From contig OX381708.1 in NCBI GenBank assembly GCA_947462335.1, forward strand, positions 7,936,001 through 8,000,000: DNA of 64,000 nucleotides, written 5' to 3'. The notes beneath the pieces are model-generated. The model had not been told where the DNA came from, searched no databases, and worked only from the letters and a program-made list of their open reading frames with translations. Positions within the stretch are counted from its first letter, which is position 1. Each line of letters begins with the position of its first letter. This document shows, in pieces, positions 39,816 to 53,000 of this stretch. The stretch comes from Harmothoe impar (lineage: Eukaryota > Annelida > Polychaeta > Phyllodocida > Polynoidae). Position numbers and translations under genes: made by a program.

Positions 39816-42605
39816 AATTGGTGTGAGAACCTAATAAGATTCCGACCTCTACAGCTAAGCGTCATCCCCGGAAACCGAATGAAACAATGGAGTTTTTACA
39901 ATCTAATGGACAGTATGCAGCCACCAGTGGCATTTCTGAAAAGAACAGAGTGCGTGGGTCTGGTGCCCTAGGATGCCAGAGCCTCAGAAGAAAATCAATA
40001 TCTTGCTGGGGCCCTGCAGCACCAAACGACCTGGAGCTGCCCAAAGACACAGACAGCTGTCGGTGTGGAGCCTACAACACCCACCCAGAACAGCCCTCAT
40101 CATGAAGAGAATAGTGCCACCACGACCACAGTGTCACCACAACCAGATAATGTCAGAATTGTGAGTATAGTCATTGTCCAATCAGTCAAGGCATAGTATT
40201 TAAAAGGTATCTGACAATTACAGAATCTTTGAGAACGATTTTCATAGATAACTCACTGAGAGAAGTCAGTCAAGTCTCCAGTCATGGGAATTCATTAATT
40301 ATTCATGAGGCAATGTTTGTAAACACAGGGTGTGCACATTGCTGCTGTCCAGGACAGTGAAGCTAAACACAATGTAGCTTTGATGAAACAAATGGGAATG
40401 ATGCCTCATAGTGAAAATACAGTCAGAAAGTATGTGAAGTATGCCATAAGAAGGGTCCTAGGGATTGAGTCATTAGACATTAATAGCCAAGGGTGCTCCA
40501 AACCCCAAGGAGACCCGCAATCCGGGGTTGTGAGATTTGGTTGGTTCTCTGTCCTCTCTCTAAAGGTTCATTTAGGTGACGTACACACAAATTGCTTAAT
40601 TCAGATTACTCTTAAGGCAGCAGATAAAACCAATCCACAGATGAATTCCATCTTTGACCAGTCCTTAGGCAGATAAGAATGAATGGCATTATATATAGGA
40701 AACTTTGGGTTTGGCCTTTATGCATGAATACCTACTCATTACATTTGCTGTACCCTTGAATCCAAGGGAGGGACCATGATTACTTGATGATTATGCAATG
40801 AAGCATGCGATGAAGCACAATGATAGTGCAATTACAAAGCCAGTTGAGATAATACGGACACTGTGAGGAGGAATGCCACAGTGGGTTTAACTGAGTCCAA
40901 TCTCTGATTACGGAATTGGGTATTGCTAGATGACTCTTGAGAATGAATAGGAGGTCTAGGCAGTCAGTTATGGTTGGCCATGAAGGCCTGTGCAGGGAGC
41001 ACATCACACAGAGGTCAGAAACACAGCATGATAAGTAAGTGAGATCTGCTCACAGATTACGGTAAGAGTTAAATACTCAACCATGAGTTGTTTTTTCATG
41101 TATTGGCCACAATCAAGAGTTTAAGATGAAATCAAGTTCAGAATAATGGTAAGACTGAGACACATTTGTTGACTGAATATTGGCTAAGATAATAGAAAAA
41201 AAAATGAGACAGGAAAAATAATTAAGTTACATAAGAGCAAATTGCGGATAATTGATCTAGATAATTGCTAAAAATAGAAAATGATATGCCTTGCATGGGT
41301 AATGGTTGTACATAACCTGTATTTAACTTGATCTTGTACCTGACTTGAATTCATGTCTTGTGATAGATTTGTACTTGTATTTGTGCATTGATCATGTTTG
41401 CATGCTATGTTTAGAGGCTCGATATTAATGGAAATTAACACCTGTATGAAAATGAATTGACATATTGTGCATAACTGAAATATTGTGGTAATTGATATTG
41501 GGTTGACACTGAGACAAATGATAAGGAATACTACAGCTACTTGGAATTAATGATGCATATGTAATGAAAAATATAAAGCAGTATTGACTATTGAAAATGT
41601 AATTGGCATTGTGTATGGAGTGAATATATAGGGAAGTCAAGATATGTACACATTAACTCGGTAGCTTTATGCACCTGGAACTATATATATATAACTCTGG
41701 TCTGGAACCGCTGTGATCGTGCCTCAGAGAAGGGACACAGGGTAGGAGACAGAGCCGCACTGAGCCAAAATGTGCTGAGTCTACTGTGAATCGCCTTAAA
41801 TGGAGGGATTGATATACAATGATTGTAAAGGGTGTACCTGATTAATTAACTACCGGGACATGGAGATTGCTCCGATGAGTCTGATGATGAATAATGCATT
41901 GTGACTTCATATGCTCATTCTAGTGACACAACTGCTAATAGTTGAAATTGAATATGTTGATGTAAGATAATAATGGATCGATGTAACATCTATAGAGCCA
42001 AGTTGTAACTGAGTACTCATATGAATTGATTGATTTGATGAAACTGAAATAAGCTTGGAAAAGTTTGGGGACAAACTTTATTTGGGGAGGAGGCGAGTTG
42101 TCATAGTGCTATAGTACAGTTAGTATAAAATGATATTTACTCATTCATAGGATTAATGTGGAACTTGTTTGTGAGTGTGTTCACATGATTCTCGGAACTA
42201 CGGATGCAGTAGTGCTGACTCTCTGCGTTCCCAATTATCCAAGGGACATTATAGGGAACCCACTTCCCAGAACCCATAAGGTTCTGTGACGTCAATGGTA
42301 CCCGAGCCCCATTGGATGAAGGGCACATTAAAACCCACGCTGGGTATTTCCCTGAGCGGACAGTCACGATACCCTGTCACGGGCAGGGATTGCATCAGTG
42401 GTTATTTTGAGTAACATTACAGCATTACCCACTTTAATATTTGGATGAGGTGAACTATAAGACTGAGATTGTTCTCTCATAGAATCAGAGAGGATACAGG
42501 AAGGACCATCACCACATCACTGAAGAAACACCTCTCTCCGGCATGGGACATTAGGCCGTGAGCTGCTCATCATGCTGCTCACACTGGGGCCAACCGCTCC
42601 CATGC

Positions 42606-42849
42606 TGTCATCATTGAGAACTGACACTCTACCAACTACAGGATTGTGAATGTGAACTTATAGTTTGGACACTATACATTTGTGTGTATATTGGAATCAC
42701 TTCAGATTGGAAACAGTTTAGAATCATTGTACTTCAGGTTGGAACTATTAAAAGTACTTCTTTATACAGCCGAGCAGTTCCTCATCTATAATACATCTTT
42801 AACCTATAACAGAGAATGCTGTTATAAATTGGCGGAGAACACTGTTATA
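42606..42849 (+). repeat. 244-bp direct repeat, right (LTR 3' part)
   Basis: Same ends and length as the left copy. A TATAAAA motif lies upstream at 42124, inside the proposed longer LTR. Confidence 0.9.
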
Positions 42850-43783
42850 TTAGTCTGACAGCTGTTCCTATACAGTCCAGTACACCTGTTACATACTGGT
42901 AGCATATATGTACCGTACATTCACACATACAGGAGTTTGCCACTTGATTTATAAGACATTAACACGATCAGTAGACAAAGACTGCACAGTATTATATTTT
43001 TCATACCACAGCTGGCACAGTGAACAAAGCATTTTACACCCCTTGTACAGTGCATACAGCTAGTGGTATAAAGTAGTTATAGGCCTTGTACCAAGCTGTA
43101 GGGGTATTCAGTAAAGGGAGCCCATAAGGCTCCCTTCACTGTATTTCGCGTACAGCATGGTACTCGTCCTATAACTACTACGTAATGTGTGTTATTTTAC
43201 TATATTCTATGTAACAGCCTCTATATTACATTTTTGTATATTACTCATAGGGTATTGATACATGTTATTGATCATATTATACTTCTAAAAGGAAAACTAC
43301 TAATTATCTTATACTTTAAGACAGGTGTGCTGGAATGTTATCTCAATCATGCTCCCTACCTGTTCATGCTGGTTATGGTATATTCAATTCACACATTGAT
43401 GTTCGGTAATTAGTTTTAATGAATGAAAGTTTATGTCATTAAAACATCTTCCAGACAGTGATATTGATGTGTTTTGTACAGTAGGTAAGGCTTTACCTGT
43501 ACATGTGTCTGCCTCACCGAGCATCTGCACATCGCTGTATAGTATGTTAACTTTTAATTGATACTATATAACAAAATCTTCACAGACATGTATAACAATA
43601 GTGTTTTTTTCTGTAATAAATTCTAGAAATTATTCTGAAATCTATGAAAATCAGATTACCTATTTTCCAAGCTAGATCACTTTTGAGACAAATAGATTGA
43701 CATGCTAAAAGCAGGAACCTCCCCATTAAAGGTAAAATGTGACTGGCGTTCTGGGTCTTTGAAAGAGGTGGTTGGGGTTTAAC

Positions 43784-44068
43784 ATTAGGGAGTGGTTTAA
43801 CAACAGGGGGGTGTCGGTGGATTGTGCGCGAGCGGGTCGAAATTGTTATGGTCGCCCCCACGGGAGGGGTTGAAATATTTTGGGTCCCCCCCCTCAGTCG
43901 ACTTGAAATTGGGCGCGGCCGACCCCTTTGAGCTATAGTAATGCGTGGGCTTTTTCACTAAAAACGGGTGCAATTTTTTTGGTCTCCCCCTCAAAAGGGG
44001 TCTAAATGCTTTTGGTCCCCCCCCTTCAAGGGGTCCAAATTTTTTTGGTCCCCCACCAAATCCCTCAT
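43784..44068. mobile_element. MITE, TTAGGGAGTG family
   Basis: Starts TTAGGGAGTGGTTTAACAAC and ends with CACCAAATCCCTCATG. The interior is built of GGTCCCCCC/GGGACC-type repeats as in 26430-26682. The right end is more diverged. Confidence 0.65.
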
Positions 44069-44364
44069 GCACTAATCACAGACTCAGTCACTTTAGCTTG
44101 CAGCTCTGTCTATTTTTCAGACAAGGGAAATTTTGTCAATTATTTCTGTGAAGATTCAATACTAAATTCAATTATCCAAATGCCTGCCACACATTTTAAT
44201 GTAATTTACTATGAATTTATGTTCTGAATTAAAGGCTTCATACCAGGTGTGCAGTTGTTCAATACTGCATGCTGATATCCAACTTTAACCCTTTAGGGAC
44301 TGCATATGGTGTTAATATTCTATGTTGCCATCATGGATGCCACCCCTGTATTAAGCAAATACGG

Positions 44365-44767
44365 ATAGTTCTCGCAGGTGCGCGGACAAACGTTAACAGC
44401 GCAATCTTAATCTTACGTCTTAAAATGTCTTATGCAGCCCTGTTTTATATTGAGACACAGTATGCTGTCGGCCAAACATTTAAAAGAAATAGAAAGAAGA
44501 AAAAAAAACGGGGGTTGGGGGGCAGAACCCCCTATTACATACTAGTTAACTAGCCTATCCTAAGATGGACTATGCAGGCTTACCACTAAGGGAGAGAACT
44601 AGTAAAAGACAGAGTGGGAGGGGGTGGCGTCAAATATTGCTATAGGAAATGTTTTGCTAACGGGTGGGGCACTCTTAGTTAAGACTAATTAAGACAATCT
44701 TAATTCTGAGATTAAGATTGCACTGTTAACATTTGTCCGCGCACCTAGGAGAGCTATCCCGGGCGTG
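44365..44767. mobile_element. MITE with GGACAAACGTTAACAG ends
   Basis: GATAGTTCTCGCAGGTGCGC-GGACAAACGTTAACAGCGCA on the left and the inverted TGCACTGTTAACATTTGTCC-GCGCACCTAGGAGAGCTATC on the right, with inner TTAAGATT motifs. Confidence 0.8.
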
Positions 44768-44985
44768 CCTGTATTAAAGCATCATGTTGACCCTTGATGA
44801 AGTGTATGTACGGTGTAGAATGGGCATGATGCTTTAGCGAAGCACTGTGCAGCCCTCAAAGGGTGAATACATGGAACGGATGAGCACACTCTGTGTGTGC
44901 TAATGAAGATAGATTTGGCCTCTTCAAAGATTTCAAATATTTATAATGAATCTGGTTTTGTTTCTTTGGTTCTCTGATTGTACAG

Positions 44986-45188
44986 TTGCAATTAAAGATA
45001 ATCTATCACGTAAGTCAGGAGGTTCAAACTTGTGTTCTCCTTCATCTTGCTATAATGACATACCTTGGTCGATGAGCTTGTATCTACACAATGCGTTAGG
45101 TGATGTGCATTCACTTACCGCCCATAAGGCTGCGAGAAGACATCAGATCGCCAGGTATTGGACTCTACAAAGTCCTACACTGATGAAG
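44986..45188 (+). CDS. Candidate orphan exon, function unknown
   Basis: An open 203-nt segment bounded by TTCTCTGATTGTACAG and GATGAAG|GTATGT, phase 1 to 0 in the open frame (VAIKDNLSRKSGGSN...). No domain is recognised and no partner exon fits. It may be a chance open stretch. Confidence 0.2.
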
Positions 45189-46700
45189 GTATGTAGGTAG
45201 TTTAGTACTCTACTTGATCTAGAGATTATATTTTGCACATAGTTCAGTGTATCTTGAAAATACAACCTTCTTATATTCATATATTTCTGATATTGATACT
45301 TGATGTGGTTACTCGTATGTTAGCAGCTGGTAAAGCTGGGTTGACTTTTGTATCAGATACCATTATAAGGCCTAGACCAAGATAAATTATCTAATTCACA
45401 ACGATTAATCAAGGATAAAAGCTAATTTCATCAGTAATAAACAAAAGAATGAATTAGTAAGGTGTGTCCAATGTTAGACTGTTACCTTTGTAGATAGCAT
45501 GAAGATCATTTAGAATGTGAGGGAGCGCCCTGGGGGAGCCCAGGGTGGGAACGCCTGAGGGGAGCCCAGTTGATAATATGCCAAGTGCTGCTGGTATTTG
45601 ACATTAAACTGTCAATTAAAATTATGGGATCTTGGGTTGGGAGTGGACATTTTTTAACCCTATAAGATCACGTTTTGTCAAATTTTGAAAATAATAAAAA
45701 ATTTACCTTGATGAACTTTCCATGCGACCCTTCAAAGGGTGATGCATCTGACTTGTGTTTTCGGCACATTATGATTTAGCCGGAGTTTATATAAATGTCA
45801 AGCTGCATCGCTTACGTAATAGGTGGAAGACCGTAGTGTCAGATGTCGCTGCTGTGGGAGGTTTATGGGAGGGGTGCCGAGAGTACTTTAATCACTCTCT
45901 AAGCAGAGTGCCAGATACGGGCCCAGGTGAAAGGTTCTGCTGGAGAGTGAAGCATGCGTAGTAATTCGCGTAAATCTGTATGCTCCCGTCCTGCCCCCAC
46001 AGCAGTGACATATACAACTACAATCTATAAATAGGTATGTGGAGCAGCGCAGTGTGAATAAATGTCTCCGAATTAGAAAGTAAAATTTCTGATGTTGTTT
46101 CACCGTGTTTGTTTACAAAAAGATGTCCCCTACATCTTAATCACGATCTGAATTAATCATTTTCTAGACTTTATCAAAATAGAAACACAGAGTAGTGTCC
46201 TGAGCGTCATCTGTAAATATGAGCTCCAAATTCTGAACAGTTTACAAATGACACCTCATTTAAGTGCAGGGTGGCTTGGCTCATCAAAAGCAGTTCTTAA
46301 GGCTGGTCCATTTTCAGACATTTCTCATATGAAAGCTCTGTCAACTGTATATATAGACAGGGGACAAGATGTGTAGAATTGTGGACTAAGGAAGCGTTAT
46401 TATAGCATAAATTAGGCCTATATAGTAAGAAAGGGGTGGAAAAAGTCAAAGGATATTCTCACACAATATGAAAGGAAATTTATTTCAAGTTTGTTATATT
46501 TATATGTTCACCCTATTATGTCCATTATAGAATTATTGAAATTTTTCCAGTCAAAGACGTCACTTTCTATATCACATGGACTTTGAAGAGCTGCACTTTC
46601 CAAAGTATTATGCAATAACCATTTGTATAGACTTTTTCAAATACAACATGTGTAGAGATATGAAAAAAAAATGAAAAAAAGTTACCTTTTCTAGCTTCCC

Positions 46701-46768
46701 GGTCAAAGACTTCACCCGGTCAAAGATGTCACCTGGTCAAAGATATCACCCGGTCAAAGACTATCCAA
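46701..46768 (+). repeat. 17-bp tandem repeat (4 units) upstream of the cyclase gene
   Basis: GGTCAAAGAcTTCACCC begins at 46701, 46718, 46735 and 46752. The core and the following GTTGTGAGA resemble the end of the MITE at 24116-24364. Confidence 0.8.
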
Positions 46769-46842
46769 TTGTTACAAAGTTGTGAGACCGAGCCATATAA
46801 TATTTTCTTGCTTGCAGATACTATCAGCTAATAACAACAGAC

Positions 46843-47039
46843 ATGAAAGCTGTGTTGTTGCTCTGCATTGTTGTTGGTATGCTGGATTCTGTGTGCACCA
46901 AGGACATAGTTATTGCAGCCTTACTCAACATGTTTGCTCCACCAACACACCTGTTCTCCGTGTACAGAACAGGACCAGCGTTACAAGTAGCGTTAGAGGA
47001 CTTTGAGGCAAGCGGGGGTCTGCCTGGCCACTCTGTGAG
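46843..47039 (+). CDS. Receptor guanylate cyclase exon 1: signal peptide, start of ligand domain
   Basis: The exon itself begins at 46818 after TTCTTGCTTGCAG, so a 5' noncoding exon lies upstream. ATG 46843, leader AVLLLCIVVGMLDSVC, then DIVIAALLNMFAPPTHLFSV. Donor GTGAG|GTAGGA, phase 2. Confidence 0.85.
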
Positions 47040-50000
47040 GTAGGAACCTTAGGGAGTGTTCATTTATTAATTACAGGGGGGTGGTGAGATTTTGCATGGA
47101 GGGGCGAAACATTTTTACGCCCCCCCCCCTCGAGAGCATGTAGAACATTTCACCCCCCCTCGCCAAATGCTCCGTAAAATCTTCGCCTCCCCCCTTTGAA
47201 TTAGAGTAATGCGCTGGCTTTTTTGCTTAAAAGGGGCTGAATTTTTTACGACCCCCCTCAAGAGGGGTCAGAATCTTTAACGCCCCCCCCCTCAGAGGGG
47301 TCGGAAATTTTTACGCCCCCCCCAAACCCACCACCCCCCCTGTAACTAATAAATGAACACTCCCTTATGTATTTTGTTTGATATGAATGGCATGCTCTGT
47401 CAAAGCTTTATGTTTATTTGTTGACATAATATTTTTCAGGTTTGTCGTCAACGATGCACATTGTGATGCCACGGATACTATTAAAATCCTTAGAAATGCA
47501 AAGTCAAAGGGAGAACTTGCAGCAACAATAGGACCAGGTTGTGCAAGGAGTAAGTATTTTAAGATATTGAAGGGAAGTGGGAAATATTGCACATTGTTGA
47601 ATTTGCCTAATTGTTCAATGTAATAAGTTTGGTTATTTTGACATAAGCACATAATTATGTTAATTACTTGGAATGTTAATTGTTGATAAGCTTGAAAGTT
47701 GAGCTGTTGTATCATTTTTTATTGTAGACGTTGCAAGTTCAGGACTATTTCTGTCCATTTGGAACATACCCTTTATAAGCTATTCAGCAACAGGTGCAGC
47801 GTTTGCTGATGAAGAATCTTTCTCAACTCTGGTCAGGATAAGGGGGAGTACAGAGAAGGTGGCTTACAGTTTTGTTACAATGTTCAAAGAGTACAAGTGG
47901 ACACAGGCAGTCATAGTGTCTGACCTGGGCCACAGTAAGCCATTGTCTGATTTGATTGTGGAGGAATTCCCTATGCATGGAATAAGGATTGAACTGAGAA
48001 TAAATTTACCATTACAAGAGCAAGAGACGGCCGTTCCTAAACACCATTTGCAAACCATTCTGACCACCATTGAACAACGGGGCCGTAGTAAGTATCATAT
48101 AATACTATAATGAAAGCAGATATATGTATGAATACATGTCTACGAATATGGTCTTTCTATATTGGAGTTGTCATATCAATATCATCAGAAACCTTGATTA
48201 TACCATGCAAAAAGTAGCATACAAATTCCCTGTAGCTTAAAGGGGGTGGCGTGTCTACCCACTCAACAAAAAGACGTTATTTGACCCTGGAAAAAACGTT
48301 CACTGAAAGTTTGCAAAACGTTCGTTTTTAACGTTTGTTTTACGTAAAAATGTTGACTCCAAATAACGTAAATAAACGTTTTCTACAAACGTTTGGAAAT
48401 CGAACCTAAGTTCCATGTTAAGTAACGTTTTTCAAAGATCAAAATAACATTTTTCATTGGTCAAAATAACGTTTTTTTCTGTTTGCCAGAGGGCACCAAA
48501 CCCAACTGAAAAATTATCATACCAGCATCATGCATTTTTGGCTTTATTTATTTACATTAATTTTATTTTATTTAACCCATTAGACTTGGGGCTGTAATAG
48601 TACATCCTCTATTCACTTGTATTCCCTGACCATATATATGGCCATCAGAGTTAAAGCCCTTCACTACCCTTGGTAGGGCTACACAAAGAGGCCTTTAATA
48701 CATGTAGGTTTTACAAATGCTCATTTTTAAATGATGTGACTATATAGTTTTGATATACCTGCTAAATGGGTGTGCGCAGGTACATTTCAATCCTAGACTG
48801 CATAGATACCATTTATGTCGCAGCTAGTCTTTGGAAATGATTGAATACAACATATTGCAGCTACACTGATTAGAATAAGTTAGGGATAATTATCATTGTG
48901 GCACATTTTATGTAAGATAATGTGTTGAAGCATCAGCAAAATGCCATCAAAGGGATAGTGCTGCCATCTGATAGCAGATAATGGCATTAAGGGAAACGTT
49001 AATTAACATCAAAATAACGTTTTAATACAAACGTCATTTGTCCAAACCATGAGGAAATGTTCAATAATGTATTGGATACAAACGTTTTGTTCTAAACCAT
49101 GTAGACATGTTCAATAACGTTTTGAATACAGTGGAGTCTCGATTTATCGGTCTTTGATAAGTCGGTTGTCTCGCTTATCGGCCTCTTATCAGTTATGACG
49201 GATTTAATTACATACTAATTGTCATTGATATATCGGTAATTCATGCTTCCGGTATCGGTCGGTACTTTAGGGTACCCAGTGTTTACTTTACATTGTAATT
49301 AGCTTTGATAAGTCGGTCGGGATAGGCCAGGCACCCCCCCCCACCCCCACCCCAAGCCCCACTACCCCCTCTCCTCCAATCATCACGGATATGGAGGTAG
49401 ACTTTTAAACCACTATTACCACATGGATATTCTTTGATAAACGGAAACACAGACACACAAACATTTAGAGCTAATGGTAACTTCAACATACTGGTGGAGA
49501 CAAGCTAAGCCTACTGTTAAAGTAATGCAATACAAGTATGGGAAGTTCCAATTGCATGCTAGGATACATGTGGCTGTGTATTAAAATAAGATGTTAGATA
49601 ATCAAAGGAGAGAAAAGGTATGTTGGCACGGAGCAGAAAGAATTACGTTTTGCTTGTCTATGTTTGAGTGGTTGTGTATGTCCACGTTTACCAAAGGGGG
49701 GGGGGTGCAGAGGGGTCCTCCCCTCAGGTCGGAAAGTCGCCAAAATTAAGGGCCCCAGGTCGAAAAGTCGCTTTTTTAGACCAACTTTGCTATAGATATA
49801 TTTTTCAAAAGTCGCCAGGTCACTTAAATTATTGTTCCAGCCCAGGTCGCCAGGTCGCTTTTTACAAAGGGCATAGATCTACTAGTGGTAGTAGTGGTCT
49901 AGTAGGCCGTACCCCCCCCTCCTCCACATACACAACCCCCCCCCCCCCCCACCCAACATCTCTGCTTCAAGAAATCGGTTGATCCACAGAATCGGTCGAT

Positions 50001-53000
50001 TTTGGTAGAAACGGACCCGGCCGATTTATCGAGACTCCACTGTACCAACGTTTTTATCTAAACCATGTAGCAACATCAAGTAACATCATGGAAGCAAACA
50101 TTCTCCTCTAAACCTTCTGTAAATGGTAACTAACGTTCTAGATAGCAACGTTTGTATTATAAACTCTATAGAAACATTTAAACAACGTTTATACAGAAAC
50201 GTTTCCCTCCAAACCATGTAGAAACGTTTGCAAATGTTAAATAACGTTTTTTGTTGAGTGGGTAGACCGCACACACCAGAGTTGGCACAGCCTGTAGGTA
50301 TAAGGACATAGAGGGGAGCACAAACACTGGCCACCTATGCTTACAACAGACAGGCAGGCATTAGCAGTCACTGACAGAGGCTCAAACACAGCATTATGAA
50401 TGATATGATATTTGCACCCGAAAAAAGCAAAAAAACTCCAACATCCCAAAATTAAATTAAAAAATTTAAAGATATTTAGGCAAAATGTCCATTAAAAGTG
50501 CTTAAATGTGATATCTAGTAAAAGAGACCCGGGCCTTGACATATTTTATGACCTTTAAGTACCACATAGCCATGTCATTAAATCAACTTAAATCAACTTA
50601 AATTTCCCGTACATGTCAACTTAAAGTGTTCTTTTAAGTACACCAAATGTTACTTAAATGTTGAAGATTAATATTTAAGTTTTACCTTAAATGTACTTAA
50701 ATGTGACATTTAAGTAATGAAAATGACATTTAAGGTATACTTAAATTAGGTCGAGAAACCCACCTCATCCCTCCGTTCAGAGGTCAGGAGCAAGTCTGTC
50801 AGTTCTAGCTGAATATCTCATTCAGAAAATGTGATTATTTCTGACCATATTGCTGTAGCATACACTTGCTCTCGAACTGTCCCCAAAGACAGTTCGAGCC
50901 TCTACGATCTAACTTAAATAGGAATTATTATGCAGTGTATTTAATAAACCGTTTACTCCCAAGCCTGCCTCACATCTTATCCCTATCCAGGGGGGATCAG
51001 TAATGAGGGTGTATATAACAATTATTGTTGAATTCTTTATTTCAACAGTTGTTATTCTTGTCCTACAAAATGAGGAAGATGTTGCAAATTTAATGATTGA
51101 AGTATTCAACCGTGGAATGACAAAGGGTGACTATGTGTTTATAAACCTACGGTTCTCTGCTCATCTCTCGCATAAAATCCCTTGGATTGGAGCAAAGCTC
51201 AAAATGACACAGACAGAGGAAAGAAAGATTAGAAGTGTCTCTCTTCTTTTCAAGTCGGTATGTATTTTACAATTAAGTTAAGTTATAGCATACAATAATT
51301 TGTTTTACCACATAGATATCCAATTGTATTGGAAGAAACCACAACAGATACAGATTCCAGTTTGAATAGACTGTTTGTAAAGAATATACAGGTTTGAACA
51401 CAAAGAACTTCACACCTTGGGTTTATTGTATACTCTCACATAACCAAATTTTAAGTTACAGGGGCTTGGCAACCGGGAGAGGACATGCCCCCCCCCCACT
51501 TTTGACCAACCCCAAAAAAGGTCAGACCAAAAAGTTCAAGTAAGAAGGGATCAAAAAGGGTCAAAATACCCCCTCAGTCCCCCCTACTTTGCAACTGCTT
51601 GCCATGCCCCCTTGTAACTGCTTTTGTAATAATGAGAATGGTACAATGGCTAGTCATGATTATTTTGACATATGCTCCGTTACTTGTTGGGTAACTACTA
51701 TGTATGCTGCAATACATAATAAACTATTTGAGTTGAGTTGAGTTAAATGTTTTTAATTTAAACTGTATAATACATCAGACACAAAAGATCCTACTGAAAT
51801 GCTGCAGTTAACACTTCTCTTGCCAATAGTCAACACTTTCATGATTATTCTGTAATTAGACTTATAGATTGAATTGACCAATCCAGGACTTCGGCTTTGA
51901 TTCCAGTTTACACTTTCTGAGGAAGAATCACAGAAGACAAAACAATTGCTTGATGACATGCCTAAACGACTCCAAGAACCTCCTTGGAACACAAATATAA
52001 GTGTGGTCAATAATATCAAGGTCCGTACAAATATTTGAACTGCAAAAAGATCACCTCTGTAAAGTTTGGGAATTTTGGACTTATATATCATGCAGATATA
52101 GGCATACACTGGACTCTAGAAAGTGCAAATTATCTCTGTTTATTCAGTAAGGGTTCAGCAGCAGTAGAGAGTGCTGGCTTCTGATTGGTCGATAATATGG
52201 ACATAATACTACGGCAACCTCGGTGTAAAGATACAATAAATACCTGAGACAGTTGAATTCACTTTCCTGCTCTGGTATGGAGGCAGTGCCACCTAGACGG
52301 ACGCTTCCTGGAGGGAGGGGAGAGACACACCCCCTGGTGGGTAATAGGTGAACCAGGTAAGGTCTGTCCCAACCAATATAATAACATATTACCTAGGGCG
52401 GGAATATGTTACACATATTTGTGCACTATTGTATCTTATAGTAGTTCTTAGAAGTCTTTATAGATGTATAGATGTATAGATGTTACTGTGACTAATAAGA
52501 TATTTGGTCAGTTCTTTGATTAAGTAATCAGGCGCTCCAGCGGTCGCAAGTCAGCAGGCGTCAGGCTGCTTGTGAAGGCATCCTTGGTGTTGCTGCTTTG
52601 CTGAGCTTCACTTTGTCATTTCCGCGCAGTATTCTGGCTGGCTGTATCAGGTTGTCTGCGTTCTTGGATCGTTTGTACATATATATCAGTAACTGTCGGT
52701 TCCTCCTCATCTGGAGCTTCTCCAACAACGCGTCTACATGTAGGTCATCTACATTGGCGTCGTGCGCGTCGTGGATATTGTTGACTATTCGCAAGCAATC
52801 ATTTTGGACAGTTTGTAGTTTCTTCACAGCCCAGCAATGGCCACTGTCACGCAGGAGGGGACAGTACTCAAGGCAGGGCAGTACCATGGTTTTGTAGATC
52901 ATCATGGTTGTTGACTTGTCAGTTTCTTTCCTGTTATACCACAGTTGGGTATATTTCCCTTTCACTGTACCAATTACCTTCTGGAACTGCTGGCAGAATG

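Larger units (their letters stand above)
39402..42849 (+). mobile_element. LTR-retrotransposon-like unit without pol
   Basis: Two 244-bp direct repeats (39572-39815 and 42606-42849) differ at three positions only. TGTCACAGTGCTAT at 39402 and TGTCATAGTGCTAT at 42099 may be the true LTR starts. The second follows a polypurine tract (GGGGAGGAGGCGAG, 42084-42097). After the left repeat comes TGGTGTGAGAACC (39820), a plausible primer-binding site. The inner region, about 2.3 kb, has only short frames (for example 40332-40676, unrecognised) and no RT, so it would be a non-autonomous, LARD-like element. The 5' parts of the two LTRs do not align by eye, and no target duplication is clear. Confidence 0.55.
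42850..46817. other. Spacer before the guanylate cyclase gene
   Basis: AT-rich sequence with two MITEs (43784-44068 and 44365-44767), one candidate orphan exon (44986-45188), a hairpin near 43118-43137 (GGGAGCC/GGCTCCC) and a 17-bp tandem array (46701-46768). The open frame at 45755-45961 shows no known domain. No complete gene is recognised. Confidence 0.5.

Noticed and set aside
45755..45961. 68-aa + strand ORF (LAGVYINVKLHRLRNRW)
   Set aside because: No domain, no convincing splice sites, and unclear relation to the cyclase gene.
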